A stretch of DNA of 64,000 nt. Origin: Chromohalobacter beijerinckii (GTDB lineage Bacteria > Pseudomonadota > Gammaproteobacteria > Pseudomonadales > Halomonadaceae). Positions 9,102-18,408 of this stretch are shown here, piece after piece. The notes below the pieces were generated by a model. It saw only the letters and a program-made list of their open reading frames with translations, had not been told where the DNA came from and searched no databases. Every line of letters begins with the position of its first letter. The stretch's first letter is position 1. The translations under genes were made by a program, and so were the position numbers. The DNA lies in assembly GCF_023061185.1 (NCBI RefSeq), contig NZ_JAKGAK010000009.1, forward strand, positions 1-64,000, read 5' to 3'.

Positions 9102-9788
9102 TTATCCGTCGAGACGCACACCGTAACGATCGCGATACGCACGAATAGCCTCGGCATGAGGCTTGAGGTCGTTACCGGCATGAGTTTCGAGATAGGCAAG
9201 CACCTGGTCGAGCGTGACGATACTCACGACCGGCATGGCATAGCGTGCCTCGACCTCCTGGATGGCGCTGTGGCGCTGGGTGCCATCTTCGGCCTGGCCG
9301 CACTCCTGACGATCGAGGGCGATGACCACGCCCACCGCCTGGGCATCGGCGGCATCGATCAGGTCCATGACCTCGCGGATCGCGGTGCCCGCGGTAATGA
9401 CGTCGTCGATGATCAGCACCCGCCCGGCGAGCGCCGCGCCGACGATGTTGCCGCCTTCGCCGTGAGCCTTGGCTTCCTTGCGGTTGAACGCGAACGGCAA
9501 GTCACGGTCATGATGATCGGCCAGTGCCACGGCTGTGGTGGTGGCAAGCGGGATGCCCTTGTAGGCAGGGCCGAACAGCACGTCCGCCTCGAGCCCGCTA
9601 TGCGCGATGGCCTGGGCATAGAATCGGCCCAGACGTGCCAGGGCACGGCCGCTCTTGAAAAGGCCGGCGTTGAAGAAATAAGGGCTGACCCGCCCGGACT
9701 TGAGGGTGAATTCCCCGAAGGAGAGTACGCCTTCTTCGATGGCGAATTCGATGAACTCCTGCTGATATGGTTGCAGCTGCGCGGTCAC
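9102..9788 (-). CDS. pyrE: Orotate phosphoribosyltransferase
   Basis: Catalyses orotate + PRPP to OMP in pyrimidine synthesis. It has 228 residues from a GTG start. The PRPP-binding motif [16 protein letters not shown] is present, as are [34 protein letters not shown] and [13 protein letters not shown], in the order of E. coli PyrE. GTG at 9788 is preferred over the ATG 36 bases upstream because AGGGAG precedes it by 6 bases and the protein then begins close to the E. coli N-terminus. It is divergent from the crc-like gene. pyrC is elsewhere in the window (27.4 kb). Confidence 0.95.
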   Translation of the reverse strand: MTAQLQPYQQEFIEFAIEEGVLSFGEFTLKSGRVSPYFFNAGLFKSGRALARLGRFYAQAIAHSGLEADVLFGPAYKGIPLATTTAVALADHHDRDLPFAFNRKEAKAHGEGGNIVGAALAGRVLIIDDVITAGTAIREVMDLIDAADAQAVGVVIALDRQECGQAEDGTQRHSAIQEVEARYAMPVVSIVTLDQVLAYLETHAGNDLKPHAEAIRAYRDRYGVRLDG

Positions 9789-9881
9789 GCCGGACTCCCT
9801 ATCACCCTGATCGCTATTACACATTTACCTAAACGTCGAAAGCTCAGGTATCATACACGCGCGACGAAAAAGGGACCATGT

Positions 9882-10649
9882 ATGAAAATCGCCAGCATCA
9901 ATGTCAACGGAATCCGCGAAGCGGTCGGGAGGGGGTTTCTCGACTGGCTGGCCAATCAGGACGCCGACGTCGTCTGCGTCCAGAACCTTAAGGCCAAAAG
10001 CTTCGAACTCGACGACAGCATTCTTTTCCCCGAGGGATACGAAGGCTATTTCCTGGATGCCGAGGAAGACGGTTTCTCGGGTGTAGGACTCTATTGCCGC
10101 AAGATTCCCAAGGCCATCATGTACGGGCTGGGCTTCCCCCAGTGCGATAACGAAGCACGCTTCCTGCAGGCCGATTACGATCGCTTCAGCATCGCCAGCT
10201 TCCTGATGCCCGACGGTAGCGACATGGAGGCCAAGCAGTCCTTCATGAATCAGTACCAGGAATATCTCAGCAAGATGGTGAAAAAACGCCGCGAGTACAT
10301 CATCTGCGGCACCTGGCACATCGCGCATAAGACCATCGATCTTGCCAACTGGGCCGATAACCAGACCACGCCGGGCTTTCGCCCCGAAGAGCGCGCGTGG
10401 ATGGATCAGGTCTTCGGGCCGATGGGCTATATCGACACCTTCCGCGAGGTTAATCGCGATGCCAGCCAGTATACCTGGTGGCCCAAGCTCGATCAGGACG
10501 TGCCTCGCATGCGTCAGGAAGGCTGGCGCCTCGACTACCAGATCGTTGGCCCCGAGTTCCGCCGCCACGTGGTGGATGCCTGGATCGACCGCGACGCGAC
10601 CTTCTCTGAATTTGCGCCGCTTATCGTCGAGTACGATCTCGAGCTGTAA
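9882..10649 (+). CDS. crc: Crc-like catabolite repression protein (nuclease-dead ExoIII fold)
   Basis: A 255-residue protein with the exonuclease III/EEP fold but a ruined active site. By alignment with ExoIII, the metal-binding Glu is Asn35 (VQNLKA), the catalytic Asp and Asn of GDMN are Thr144 and His146 (CGTWHIAH), and SDHAP reads SEFAP (243-246); Asn7 and Asp218 remain. Pseudomonas Crc shows the same kind of losses and the same sentences (CGSLYVAH, PGFxxPERAWxDxVFG, WRxDYQ). Crc acts with Hfq to block translation of catabolic mRNAs. Position between pyrE and rph matches the Pseudomonas crc locus. Whether it binds Hfq here is not visible. The ATG is chosen to match the family N-terminus. 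Confidence 0.8.
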   Translation: MKIASINVNGIREAVGRGFLDWLANQDADVVCVQNLKAKSFELDDSILFPEGYEGYFLDAEEDGFSGVGLYCRKIPKAIMYGLGFPQCDNEARFLQADYDRFSIASFLMPDGSDMEAKQSFMNQYQEYLSKMVKKRREYIICGTWHIAHKTIDLANWADNQTTPGFRPEERAWMDQVFGPMGYIDTFREVNRDASQYTWWPKLDQDVPRMRQEGWRLDYQIVGPEFRRHVVDAWIDRDATFSEFAPLIVEYDLEL

Positions 10650-10674
10650 CGTCGCTGGTCCCGCGCAAATGACA

Positions 10675-10695
10675 ACGCCGGCCCTAGGCCGGCGT
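10675..10695. terminator. Hairpin between convergent crc-like gene and rph
   Basis: A perfect 9-bp inverted repeat (ACGCCGGCC/GGCCGGCGT) with a 3-base loop lies between two convergent genes. Neither strand has a strong U tract, so it may be a weak bidirectional terminator. Confidence 0.5.
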
Positions 10696-10727
10696 CGTGC
10701 GTTCTTGCCGTATGGTATCGTCTGCGA

Positions 10728-11450
10728 TCAGTCGCGAAAGCCCAGCGCCTCGCGTTGATGATCGAACAGCTGACGCCCAGCACCCTCGGCCAGATCGAGC
10801 ATCGCATTGAGCTCCTGGCGGGTGAACGTCGCCGTCTCGGCGGTACCCTGCACCTCGATCAAGCCGCCATCCTCGGCCATCACCACGTTCATGTCGGTGC
10901 CTGCCGTGCTGTCCTCGGGGTAGTCGAGATCCACCACCGGCTGGCCCTTGAAGATGCCCACCGACACCGAGCTCACCAACTGCTTGAAGGGATCCTTCTT
11001 GAGCAGCTTCTCGCGTTGCAAGTGATGGATCGCATCCACCAGCGCCACACAGCCACCGGTGATCGACGCCGTGCGTGTGCCGCCATCGGCCTGGATCACG
11101 TCGCAATCTACGGTGATCGTGAATTCACCCAGCTTCTTGAGATCCACCACCGTGCGCAGCGAACGGCCAATCAGGCGCTGGATCTCCAGCGTGCGTCCGC
11201 CTTGTTTGCCACGCGTGGCCTCGCGTCCGCCACGCGTGTGCGTCGCGCGCGGCAGCATGCCATATTCCGCGGTGATCCACCCCTGTTGTTTGCCACGCAA
11301 CCAGCGCGGCACGCCAGCTTCCACGCTGGCGTTACACAACACCTTGGTATCGCCGAAGCTCACCAGTACGGACCCCTCCGCATGGCGCGTATAGCCCCGT
11401 TCCAGGGTGATCTCGCGGGGTTCATCGGGCTGTCGTCCACTCGGGCGCAT
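10728..11450 (-). CDS. rph: Ribonuclease PH
   Basis: A phosphorolytic 3'-5' exoribonuclease (240 residues) that trims tRNA 3' ends and some rRNA precursors. Full-length match to the family: MRPSGR start, [91 protein letters not shown]. The chosen ATG is preceded by GAGAGG; a start ten codons upstream is less likely. It is divergent from yicC, the order seen in many gammaproteobacteria. Confidence 0.96.
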   Translation of the reverse strand: MRPSGRQPDEPREITLERGYTRHAEGSVLVSFGDTKVLCNASVEAGVPRWLRGKQQGWITAEYGMLPRATHTRGGREATRGKQGGRTLEIQRLIGRSLRTVVDLKKLGEFTITVDCDVIQADGGTRTASITGGCVALVDAIHHLQREKLLKKDPFKQLVSSVSVGIFKGQPVVDLDYPEDSTAGTDMNVVMAEDGGLIEVQGTAETATFTRQELNAMLDLAEGAGRQLFDHQREALGFRD

Positions 11451-11643
11451 ACCACCTCTCTGCATCGTCGATCGAAACACTCACTTCGGAAGACCCGGAT
11501 CGCAAGACCCCGGGCCGAAACGTCCAGTCGCGGCCATGCCACGACGATCCGCGCATTCTACACCCAAGCGGGCCTCACGCGGACCGTGAATCGGTTAGAC
11601 TGCAGAATTGAATGATTGGCCACGTACCGCGCAGGAGAATCGC

Positions 11644-12507
11644 ATGGCGTACAGTATGACCGCCTTCACCCGGCAGACGCAGGACGCCGACTGGGGCAGC
11701 TTGCAACTCGAGTTGCGCTCGGTAAATCAGCGCTACCTGGAACCCCATTTCCGCCTGCCGGATAACCTGCGCGATCTCGAGCCGCATTATCGCGATGCAT
11801 TGCGCAAGCGCCTCTCACGCGGCAAGGTCGAATGCACGCTGCGTTTCGACCCGGCCCACGACAACACCACGCTCAGCGTCAACGAAACGCGCCTGGCCAC
11901 CCTGGCCCAAGCGCTGGAAACAGTACGCGCACAGGTGCCCGACGCCGCCATGCCGAATGCCCTGGCGCTGCTCGATCACCCCGGCGTGCTGGAAAGCGAC
12001 GGTGTCGACCTCGAACGCGTCCAACAGGCCGCCCAGGCACTGTTCGAAACCGCGCTGGACGACCTGACCGTCGGCCGCGCCCGCGAAGGCGAGCGTCTCG
12101 CGGCGTTGATCCGCGAGCGGCTCGAGGGTATTCGCGACTTGGTCGCCGAGGTTCGCGCGCACCTGCCCGCCATTCTGGACAACCAGCGCCAACAGCTGAC
12201 CGACCGACTGAACGCCTTCAAGGCCGAACTCGACCCACAACGCCTCGAGACCGAAATCGCCCTGCTTGCCCAAAAGGCCGACGTCGCCGAAGAACTCGAC
12301 CGTCTCGAGACCCACGTGGCCGAGGTCGAACGTCAGCTCACGCAAAAAGGTCCCATCGGCCGCCGCCTCGACTTCCTGATGCAGGAACTCAACCGCGAAG
12401 CCAACACCCTCTCCTCGAAATCCATCGTCGCCGACACTACCCGCTGCGCGGTGGAGTTGAAGGTGTTGATCGAACAGATGCGCGAGCAGATCCAGAATTT
12501 GGAGTGA
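11644..12507 (+). CDS. yicC: YicC-family endoribonuclease
   Basis: A 287-residue YicC protein; E. coli YicC is an endoribonuclease implicated in degradation of the small RNA RyhB. N-terminal MAYSMTAFTRQ and LELRSVNQRYLEPHFRLP, and C-terminal GRRLDFLMQELNREANTLSSKS and ELKVLIEQMREQIQNLE, are the family's two conserved domains (YicC_N, DUF1732). AGGAGA lies 5 bases before the ATG; a start 12 codons upstream lacks family similarity. It is divergent from rph. Confidence 0.94.
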   Translation: MAYSMTAFTRQTQDADWGSLQLELRSVNQRYLEPHFRLPDNLRDLEPHYRDALRKRLSRGKVECTLRFDPAHDNTTLSVNETRLATLAQALETVRAQVPDAAMPNALALLDHPGVLESDGVDLERVQQAAQALFETALDDLTVGRAREGERLAALIRERLEGIRDLVAEVRAHLPAILDNQRQQLTDRLNAFKAELDPQRLETEIALLAQKADVAEELDRLETHVAEVERQLTQKGPIGRRLDFLMQELNREANTLSSKSIVADTTRCAVELKVLIEQMREQIQNLE

Positions 12508-12514
12508 GATCCAC

Positions 12515-12554
12515 GCGAACCCACGCCAATCTACAAGCTCATGCCTGGGTTCGC
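12515..12554 (+). repeat. Inverted repeat downstream of yicC
   Basis: Perfect 9-base arms GCGAACCCA (12515-12523) and TGGGTTCGC (12546-12554) flank a 22-base spacer a few bases after the yicC stop, followed by CGAAAAACGG. It could be a weak terminator or an mRNA 3' stem; no U run follows. Confidence 0.4.
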
Positions 12555-12677
12555 CGAAAAACGGCTATGGGGTGTAGCCGTGGCGATCGAACGCGGACCG
12601 GGGACTCCCTTCCAACGGTTGGGCCTACTGTCCCATCCTTGATACGACGCACAACAATTACATGATGGAGACGCTCC

Positions 12678-14231
12678 ATGTCCTTTGGCCTGTTTTCCCT
12701 GTTCCCTCCATTGCTCGCGATTATACTGGCGCTGGTGACTCGCAACGTGATTCCCGCGTTATTCTGTGGGGTGTGGCTGGGGGCGACAATGCTCAGTGGT
12801 GGCAACCCAGCAGCCGGGCTCTACGATAGTTTCGCGGATTTCATCATCCCCAGCGTAGGCGATGAGTGGAGCGCCACCGTTCTCATCTACTGCGGCCTGT
12901 TCGGGGTACTGATCACCGTGCTGCAGCGAACCGGCGGTGCCCATGCCATCGCCCGCGCCATTTCCTCCAAGGTGGCCTCGCCGCGCGGAGCCCAGAGCGC
13001 CACACTGGGGTTCGGGGTGCTGATCTTCTTCGAGGACTATTTCAATGCATTGACGGTGGGAAGCGTCATGCGGCCGATCACCGACCGCATGCGCGTCTCG
13101 CGAGAAAAACTCGCCTACATCGTCGATTCGACCTCGGCGCCCATGTGCCTGTTGGGGCCCGTATCCACCTGGGTGGTGTTCGTCATGGGACTGATCGGCA
13201 CCCAGCTTGGCGAGATGGACATGACGGGCTCCGAGTATCTGATATATCTGTCGTCGATTCCGCTCAATTTCTATGCCTGGCTGGCGCTGCTGTTGATTCT
13301 GGTGATCGTCGTTACCCAATCGGATTTCGGCCCCATGGCCAAGGCCGAGCAGCGCGCACGGGTGAGTGGCAAGCTGCTGGCAGATGACGCCCAGCCGCCG
13401 TCCGATCGCGAAGCGACCGAGATGCTGGGCGTTGCCGAAGAGAGCTCGCGCAAGCGCAACATGCTCGTGCCGATCCTGGTGCTGGTGGGAATGATTCCGC
13501 CCCTGTTCCTGTGGACCGGCAACTTCCCCGAGAACGACCTGATCACGGCGATGGGAGAAGCCGAGGGCGGCCTATCGATCCTGATCGCGACCTTCCTGGC
13601 GGTCAGCGTAGCGCTGGGCATGGGACTGCAACAGCGGCTATTCGATTTTCGCGAAGCGATGGATCTGGTGGTCACCGGCATCAAGAGCATGACGCTGGTT
13701 TACATCATTCTCACCCTGGCCTGGTCGATCGGTAGCGTGACCTCGCAGCTGGGCACTGCAGATTATCTGGTCACGCTGGCCCAGGCCGGCATCGCGCCGA
13801 GCCTGATTCCCGTCTTGCTGTTCTTGATCGGCTCGCTCGTCGCCTTCACCACCGGCACCTCCTATGGCACCTTCGCGATCATGATCCCCATCGCCATGCC
13901 GGTGGCTGCTGCAATGGACATGTCGTTATCGTTGGCCATTGCCGCTGTGCTCAGCGGCGGTATCTTCGGCGATCATTGCTCGCCGATTTCGGATACCACC
14001 ATCCTCTCCTCGGCCGGCTCTTCGTGTGACCACATCGACCACGTACGGACCCAATTACCCTATGCAATGAGCGCAGGAACATCCGGGATCATCGCCTTCT
14101 TCGTCGCCGGACTGACAGATTCGGCCTGGATAGGGGGACTCAGCGGGGTGGCCGCACTGTTTACGGTGGTGCTTGTATTGCGTTGGGCATGGGGCCCGAA
14201 AGCATCTGCAGAGTACGACTCGGCTAGCTGA
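12678..14231 (+). CDS. NhaC-family Na+/H+ antiporter
   Basis: A 517-residue inner-membrane protein with about 11-12 hydrophobic segments and the ion-transporter fold of the NhaC family. Marked blocks include FFEDYFNALTVGSVMRPITDR, STSAPMCLLGPVSTWVVFVMGLIG, FTTGTSYGTFAIMIPIAMP and GGIFGDHCSPISDTTILSSAGSSCDHIDHV. The Asp-His-Cys and Ser-Pro-Ile-Ser-Asp motifs near the C-terminus are typical of the family. Members exchange Na+ for H+ or malate/lactate couples; substrate cannot be fixed from sequence. Such a carrier suits a salt-tolerant organism. GGAG lies 8 bases before the ATG. It appears to be a single gene. Confidence 0.88.
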   Translation: MSFGLFSLFPPLLAIILALVTRNVIPALFCGVWLGATMLSGGNPAAGLYDSFADFIIPSVGDEWSATVLIYCGLFGVLITVLQRTGGAHAIARAISSKVASPRGAQSATLGFGVLIFFEDYFNALTVGSVMRPITDRMRVSREKLAYIVDSTSAPMCLLGPVSTWVVFVMGLIGTQLGEMDMTGSEYLIYLSSIPLNFYAWLALLLILVIVVTQSDFGPMAKAEQRARVSGKLLADDAQPPSDREATEMLGVAEESSRKRNMLVPILVLVGMIPPLFLWTGNFPENDLITAMGEAEGGLSILIATFLAVSVALGMGLQQRLFDFREAMDLVVTGIKSMTLVYIILTLAWSIGSVTSQLGTADYLVTLAQAGIAPSLIPVLLFLIGSLVAFTTGTSYGTFAIMIPIAMPVAAAMDMSLSLAIAAVLSGGIFGDHCSPISDTTILSSAGSSCDHIDHVRTQLPYAMSAGTSGIIAFFVAGLTDSAWIGGLSGVAALFTVVLVLRWAWGPKASAEYDSAS

Positions 14232-14243
14232 CCATAACCCAGC

Positions 14244-14265
14244 AGGCGGGGACTCTCCCCCGCCT
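14244..14265 (+). terminator. Hairpin after the NhaC-family gene
   Basis: AGGCGGGG and CCCCGCCT arms around a 6-base loop lie 12 bases past the stop codon. No U tract follows. The remaining ~220 bases up to the SDR stop show no convincing gene. Confidence 0.4.
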
Positions 14266-14489
14266 CGCAGGCCATCGGACACAGGAGCGCCACGGAACCG
14301 TACCGGCGTTTCCTGCCCTGTATGGCGACGATCTTCACGCTAGGTGCGCAGCACAGCTCGCTACCGGGGCAGCGTTTTGTCCCTATTCGCGATCTGATCA
14401 CCAACGCCACCCTCTGCGCTATGGAGGCGAAGGTGTTGAGCGGATAGATGCAGCATTTCGACGAGTAAAAGGAAGGCTAACGAACACCT

Positions 14490-15449
14490 TCAGGCGCGCC
14501 CCTGAATGCCCTTAAGCCATTGCCAATAATCGTGCAATCCTTCTCGGATATCGGTGAACTTTGGGGCAAAGCCTATTTCTCGCTCCGCCAACGAGATATC
14601 CAGCGGTGCGCCACGGCCCACGAATACGCCAGGTCCAAGCTGGACGTTGGATGTCTTTCCGATCAGATCGGCGACATGCTTGATGATGTCGGTGTGTGCC
14701 ACCGTCACGCCGCTGGAGATATTGAAGTTGCGGTGAGTAACGCTTTCCTTTTCGAACAGCTGCACGATGCCGGTCGCCGTGTCATGCACGTGGGTCCAGT
14801 CCAAAGCCTGTTCCGAGCCATTGGGAGCTAGAATGTTATCCAGCCCTTCCAAGGGACCAAACATGGCTTGATAGACTTGGTGCATGTCCGAAGGACGCTT
14901 GCCAGGGCCGTAGACAAAGAACAACCGGGCATTTCTTACGTCCATGCCGAAAGTATCTGTGTACTGCAAACCGAACAATTCGCCCGCGATCTTGGTGGCT
15001 CCATACAGATCGGTCGCCTTGTAGGGTGTCGCCTCGCTCTGTGGGCCCGACGCATCGCCATACACGGCACCAGAGCTCATATTGACCACTTTTTTGATAC
15101 CCAAGATACGACAAGTCTCAAGCACATTAAGAGTGCCATTGGTGTTGATAGTGGTGTGCTTGTACGGCCGTGTTTGAAAATTCGGCCCAGCGATCACCGA
15201 GACACCATGAATCACTCCCTCTAAGTCTCCTCGATGTCGCAGCATGACTTCGAACAAGCTGTGATAGTCCAACACATCGATACTTTCCAGAATCAGCTTG
15301 TCGCGAACCGTTTCCAGATAGTCAAGCCCTAAATTCTCGAAACGGCCTGCTGCCATATCGCAGATAATGACTTGCTTGCCCTGCTTGGCTAATTGGTAGG
15401 CCACCCAGGAGCCGACGTGGCCGAGCCCACCTGTAATCAATACGGACAT
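14490..15449 (-). CDS. Extended SDR dehydrogenase/epimerase of the acid-sugar locus
   Basis: A 319-residue extended short-chain dehydrogenase (NAD-dependent epimerase/dehydratase family). The NAD motif is TGGLGHVG (Gly7, Gly10, Gly13), Ser125/126 lies in NMSSGAVYGD, and the catalytic Tyr149-xxx-Lys153 is in YGATK. It is the last gene of a minus-strand run with the RuBisCO-like protein and the TRAP transporter, 42 bases after dctM, with AAGGAG 8 bases before the ATG. D-erythronate dehydrogenase (DenD) belongs to the same broad family, so oxidation of a 4- or 5-carbon sugar acid before phosphorylation is a reasonable guess. A nucleotide-sugar epimerase role is not excluded. Base composition is lower in GC than core genes, which hints at transfer. 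Confidence 0.75.
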   Translation of the reverse strand: MSVLITGGLGHVGSWVAYQLAKQGKQVIICDMAAGRFENLGLDYLETVRDKLILESIDVLDYHSLFEVMLRHRGDLEGVIHGVSVIAGPNFQTRPYKHTTINTNGTLNVLETCRILGIKKVVNMSSGAVYGDASGPQSEATPYKATDLYGATKIAGELFGLQYTDTFGMDVRNARLFFVYGPGKRPSDMHQVYQAMFGPLEGLDNILAPNGSEQALDWTHVHDTATGIVQLFEKESVTHRNFNISSGVTVAHTDIIKHVADLIGKTSNVQLGPGVFVGRGAPLDISLAEREIGFAPKFTDIREGLHDYWQWLKGIQGRA

Positions 15450-15491
15450 GGAAAACTCTCCTTATTTTACATTATTACTAATTTTTGCTGG

Positions 15492-16790
15492 TCAACCAAG
15501 AATCAAACTGGGCAAAAACATGACGATCGATGGAAAACACGTAATGATCAGAAGCACCACGAACAAAGGGATATAGAAAGGTATGGTCTCCCGTACCAAT
15601 CCTACGAATGACATCCCGGTTATTTTTTGTATGGTGAATAGGACCGTACCCACCGGTGGCGTGATCAAACCGATCATCAAGGTAAAGATCATGACCACAC
15701 CAAAGTGCACGGGGTCGATGCCATATTGAGTCACTACCGGTACCAACAGGGGGGTCAAGAGAAACAAAGCCGGTACCGAGTCGATAAACAACCCGATCAG
15801 CAGGATGAACACGACCAACAACAACATCAGGCCGAGCGGATCGGTCACAGTAGCCAACAGAAAATCCGCTACTAACGCTGTGACTTGGTAACGCGCCAGC
15901 ACCCAGCTATAAAGAGCGCTTCCAGCAATGATGAAAAGCAGTGCGGCAGTATCGATGGCAGTGGCTCGGAGAATCCCCAGAAACTCCCTAAAGGTGATCG
16001 AGCGATAAACCAGGAACGAGATGATCATGCAATACAACAGGGCAATCACCGAAGCTTCTGTAGGCGTAAACACGCCTGAGAGAATCCCCACGATGATGAT
16101 CAACGGGGTCAACATAGGTAACAGCCCACGCGAAAGCGCCCGCAAGACATCGTTGAGGCGTGCCCGAGTTCGTGTAGGGAATCCACGGCGATGTGAAATG
16201 ATAGCCACCATGAGCATCAGTCCCAGCCCCATGAACAAACCGGGAATGATCGACGCGAGGAAGATAGAAGCAATTGAAGCATTCGCCAAAGCCCCGTAAA
16301 TAACGGCGGGAATACTGGGTGGAATGATCGGACCGATAGTGGCTGAACTGGCGGTGACAGCAGCACTGAACCCCGTTGGATATCCATCATCCTCCATGGC
16401 TTTTATTTCCAACGCTCCAAGGCCACCGGCATCAGCGACTGCCGACCCCGACATACCTGCAAACAGCATGCTAGCTACCACGTTGACGTGGCCCAACCCC
16501 CCTTTGAAATGGCCAACCATGGTACGTGCCACGTCGAAAACGCGGTCCGATATGCCTGCCGAATTCATCAAGCGGCCAATGAAGAGAAAAGCAGGAATAG
16601 CCAACAAGGTAAAACTGTTGACTCCATAAAGAGTGCGCTGAGAGATCATTTCTATGGGAATGGCATCGAAGCCCCGCGTATAGCCCAATACGAGGGCAGA
16701 AGACGCGATCATGGCAAACGCGACGGGGACGCCCAGCATTAGCAGGACGATCAACCCAATGAACATGATGGTGAATACTTCCATAGTCAT
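15492..16790 (-). CDS. dctM: TRAP transporter large permease, DctM family
   Basis: A 432-residue integral membrane protein with about 12 segments, the usual DctM size. Typical blocks are GVPVAFAMIASS, the long FAGMSGSAVADAGGLGALEIKAM, SSATIGPIIPPSIPAVIYG and the C-terminal GLITPPVGTVLFTIQKITG. It is the Na+-coupled transport subunit of a tripartite (TRAP) uptake system. Its ATG overlaps the dctQ stop (ATGA). A second ATG two codons later has better spacing from GGAG and may be the true start. It lies in the acid-sugar locus between dctQ and the SDR. Confidence 0.92.
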   Translation of the reverse strand: MTMEVFTIMFIGLIVLLMLGVPVAFAMIASSALVLGYTRGFDAIPIEMISQRTLYGVNSFTLLAIPAFLFIGRLMNSAGISDRVFDVARTMVGHFKGGLGHVNVVASMLFAGMSGSAVADAGGLGALEIKAMEDDGYPTGFSAAVTASSATIGPIIPPSIPAVIYGALANASIASIFLASIIPGLFMGLGLMLMVAIISHRRGFPTRTRARLNDVLRALSRGLLPMLTPLIIIVGILSGVFTPTEASVIALLYCMIISFLVYRSITFREFLGILRATAIDTAALLFIIAGSALYSWVLARYQVTALVADFLLATVTDPLGLMLLLVVFILLIGLFIDSVPALFLLTPLLVPVVTQYGIDPVHFGVVMIFTLMIGLITPPVGTVLFTIQKITGMSFVGLVRETIPFYIPLFVVLLIITCFPSIVMFLPSLILG

Positions 16791-17302
16791 AGACTCCGGC
16801 GTTGATCGCTAACGGGCAGACAGATAGACACGATTCGTCGGTACAAATTGACAAGTAAGATGCCCATCATCAGGAGAGCGGAGATCATCTGGACCAAATA
16901 GATATAGGAAAAACTCATATCGAATGTGCTAGCCATGACACCCGCCGTGCGCTCCATCATGTTCCAGGCACCACCTATCAACATCAGCAGCACCAACATG
17001 CAAGCAATATCTGCCAAGATACCTGCCAGATGACGCAGGGGACGCGGTAGCATATCGGTCACGACAGTAATCCGAATGTGTTCCTGCAAGCGCAGCGCTA
17101 ATACGGAGCCCAAGAAAATTTCAGCGAGGAACAGGTAGCGCGAGGCTTCATCGGTCCAGGGAACTGCCATGCCCAGGGCATAGCGCGAGATGACCTGGAT
17201 CGCCATGATGATCAGCATCAGAGCGAAAGCCGTCATGACGATGGCGGTCAAAAGCTTCCAAAACAGATCGACCATATAGGTGATACGTTCCGCGTTTTTC
17301 AC
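16787..17302 (-). CDS. dctQ: TRAP transporter small permease, DctQ family
   Basis: A 171-residue membrane protein with four hydrophobic segments. It shows the DctQ pattern of QVISRYALGMAVPWTDEASRYLFL, with the Trp-Thr-Asp/Glu-Glu motif, and ALRLQEHIRI after the second segment. The start is taken as GTG at 17302 because GGAGGT lies 7 bases before it; the longest frame adds 28 residues with no family resemblance. It ends inside the dctM start (ATGA overlap), so the two subunits are probably translationally coupled. Confidence 0.88.
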   Translation of the reverse strand: MKNAERITYMVDLFWKLLTAIVMTAFALMLIIMAIQVISRYALGMAVPWTDEASRYLFLAEIFLGSVLALRLQEHIRITVVTDMLPRPLRHLAGILADIACMLVLLMLIGGAWNMMERTAGVMASTFDMSFSYIYLVQMISALLMMGILLVNLYRRIVSICLPVSDQRRSL

Positions 17303-17386
17303 AGGGAGACCTCCGTGCAGAGGTAGGTCGTAAAGGATAGCGAAGGCGGCCCGGCAACTCCGATGAGCGCTGGACCGCCCAGCCAC

Positions 17387-18361
17387 TTACTCGATCAGCG
17401 ACAATACGTAGTCGCGTACCTGTGGGTTATAGCCTGAGGCGATCTCACGAATGGCGGGTTTCGCCGCTTCACGGAAGGCGGCAACGTCCGGTTCCACGAC
17501 CTCCATTCCCTCTTCTTTAAGCTCGGCGTACGTTTCCTCCTGCCCATTGGCTACCATATCGTCGCCCCATGCGGTGGCTTCTTCGATGGCGCCGAGAATG
17601 ATCTCGCGGTTCTCATCGGAGAGCCCCTCATAGAAATCCTCGTTCATCAGCCAATGGAAGAACGAATACACATGCTCGGTCCGATTGACGTAATCCTGTA
17701 CCTCATAAAGCTTACCGGCCTGAATCAAATCGACCGGATTTTCCTGCATCTCGATCACCCCGGTCTGCAGCGATGTATAGACTTCAGGCCAGGCGATGGG
17801 GCTCGGTAGCGCTCCGATCTGCTTCCAGATTTTGATCCAAGGCGCAATCTCTGGCACCCGCATACGCACCCCCTGGATATCGTCGGGAGTTTTAACCGGG
17901 AAGTTAGAGGTCAGGTTCCGCGGATTACGTGCCGAGAGTCCCACCAGCCTGAGATTGCCATTGGCCACCAATTGCTCGTTGAGCAATTTTCCACTCTCGC
18001 CGCGATAAACCTCACGAGCTTCATCGCTGGAACTGTAAACAAAGGGTAGGTCGGCCGCGGCAAACTTCTCCGCGTATAGCGTCATGGGCATCGACCCCCC
18101 CAGAGCGATGTCATATTCACCGTAACTCGCCCCTTCCAACTGGTCGCGTTCTCCTCCGACTTCGGTACCCAGCAGGGTCACCGAGTATTCACCGTCGGTT
18201 TGCGACTCGATACGTTGCTTGATCCTCTCCCCGATCTTGAACATGGGGTGTGAAGGTTCCACGTGCAGAGCAATGGCCATTTCCTCGGCCGAAGCGTTCG
18301 TTGTAGCTCCCAGAGTGATGAGACCGGCGAGCACGATGCCGCTAGCTTTTATTGTCTTCAT
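17387..18361 (-). CDS. dctP: TRAP transporter solute-binding protein, DctP family
   Basis: A periplasmic substrate-binding protein of 324 residues with a signal peptide (MKTIKASGIVLAGLITLG..., cleavage near NASA-EE). DctP-family blocks are ALHVEPSHPMFKIGERIKQRIE, EVGGERDQLEGASYGEYDIALGGSM, RVPEIAPWIKIWKQIGALPSPIAWPEVYTSLQTGVIEMQENPVD (conserved Arg and Pro-x-x-E/Y-x-x-L-x-x-G elements) and YSFFHWLMNEDFYEGL. TRAP binding proteins recognise organic acids and sugar acids, consistent with the surrounding genes. AGGAGA precedes the ATG, and 57 upstream in-frame residues were rejected. The gene follows the RuBisCO-like protein by 47 bases. Confidence 0.92.
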   Translation of the reverse strand: MKTIKASGIVLAGLITLGATTNASAEEMAIALHVEPSHPMFKIGERIKQRIESQTDGEYSVTLLGTEVGGERDQLEGASYGEYDIALGGSMPMTLYAEKFAAADLPFVYSSSDEAREVYRGESGKLLNEQLVANGNLRLVGLSARNPRNLTSNFPVKTPDDIQGVRMRVPEIAPWIKIWKQIGALPSPIAWPEVYTSLQTGVIEMQENPVDLIQAGKLYEVQDYVNRTEHVYSFFHWLMNEDFYEGLSDENREIILGAIEEATAWGDDMVANGQEETYAELKEEGMEVVEPDVAAFREAAKPAIREIASGYNPQVRDYVLSLIE

Positions 18362-18408
18362 GTCGGCTTCTCCTTGGCGGATTGAGCTTGGTTGGCGTAA
18401 TCGCTGCT

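Noticed and set aside
12508-12677. Riboswitch before the NhaC-family gene
   Set aside because: Only one inverted repeat close to yicC is visible; I recognise no conserved riboswitch core.
14232-14489. Transposon or gene remnant between the antiporter and SDR genes
   Set aside because: No inverted ends, target duplications or recognisable protein fragments; only a hairpin is visible.
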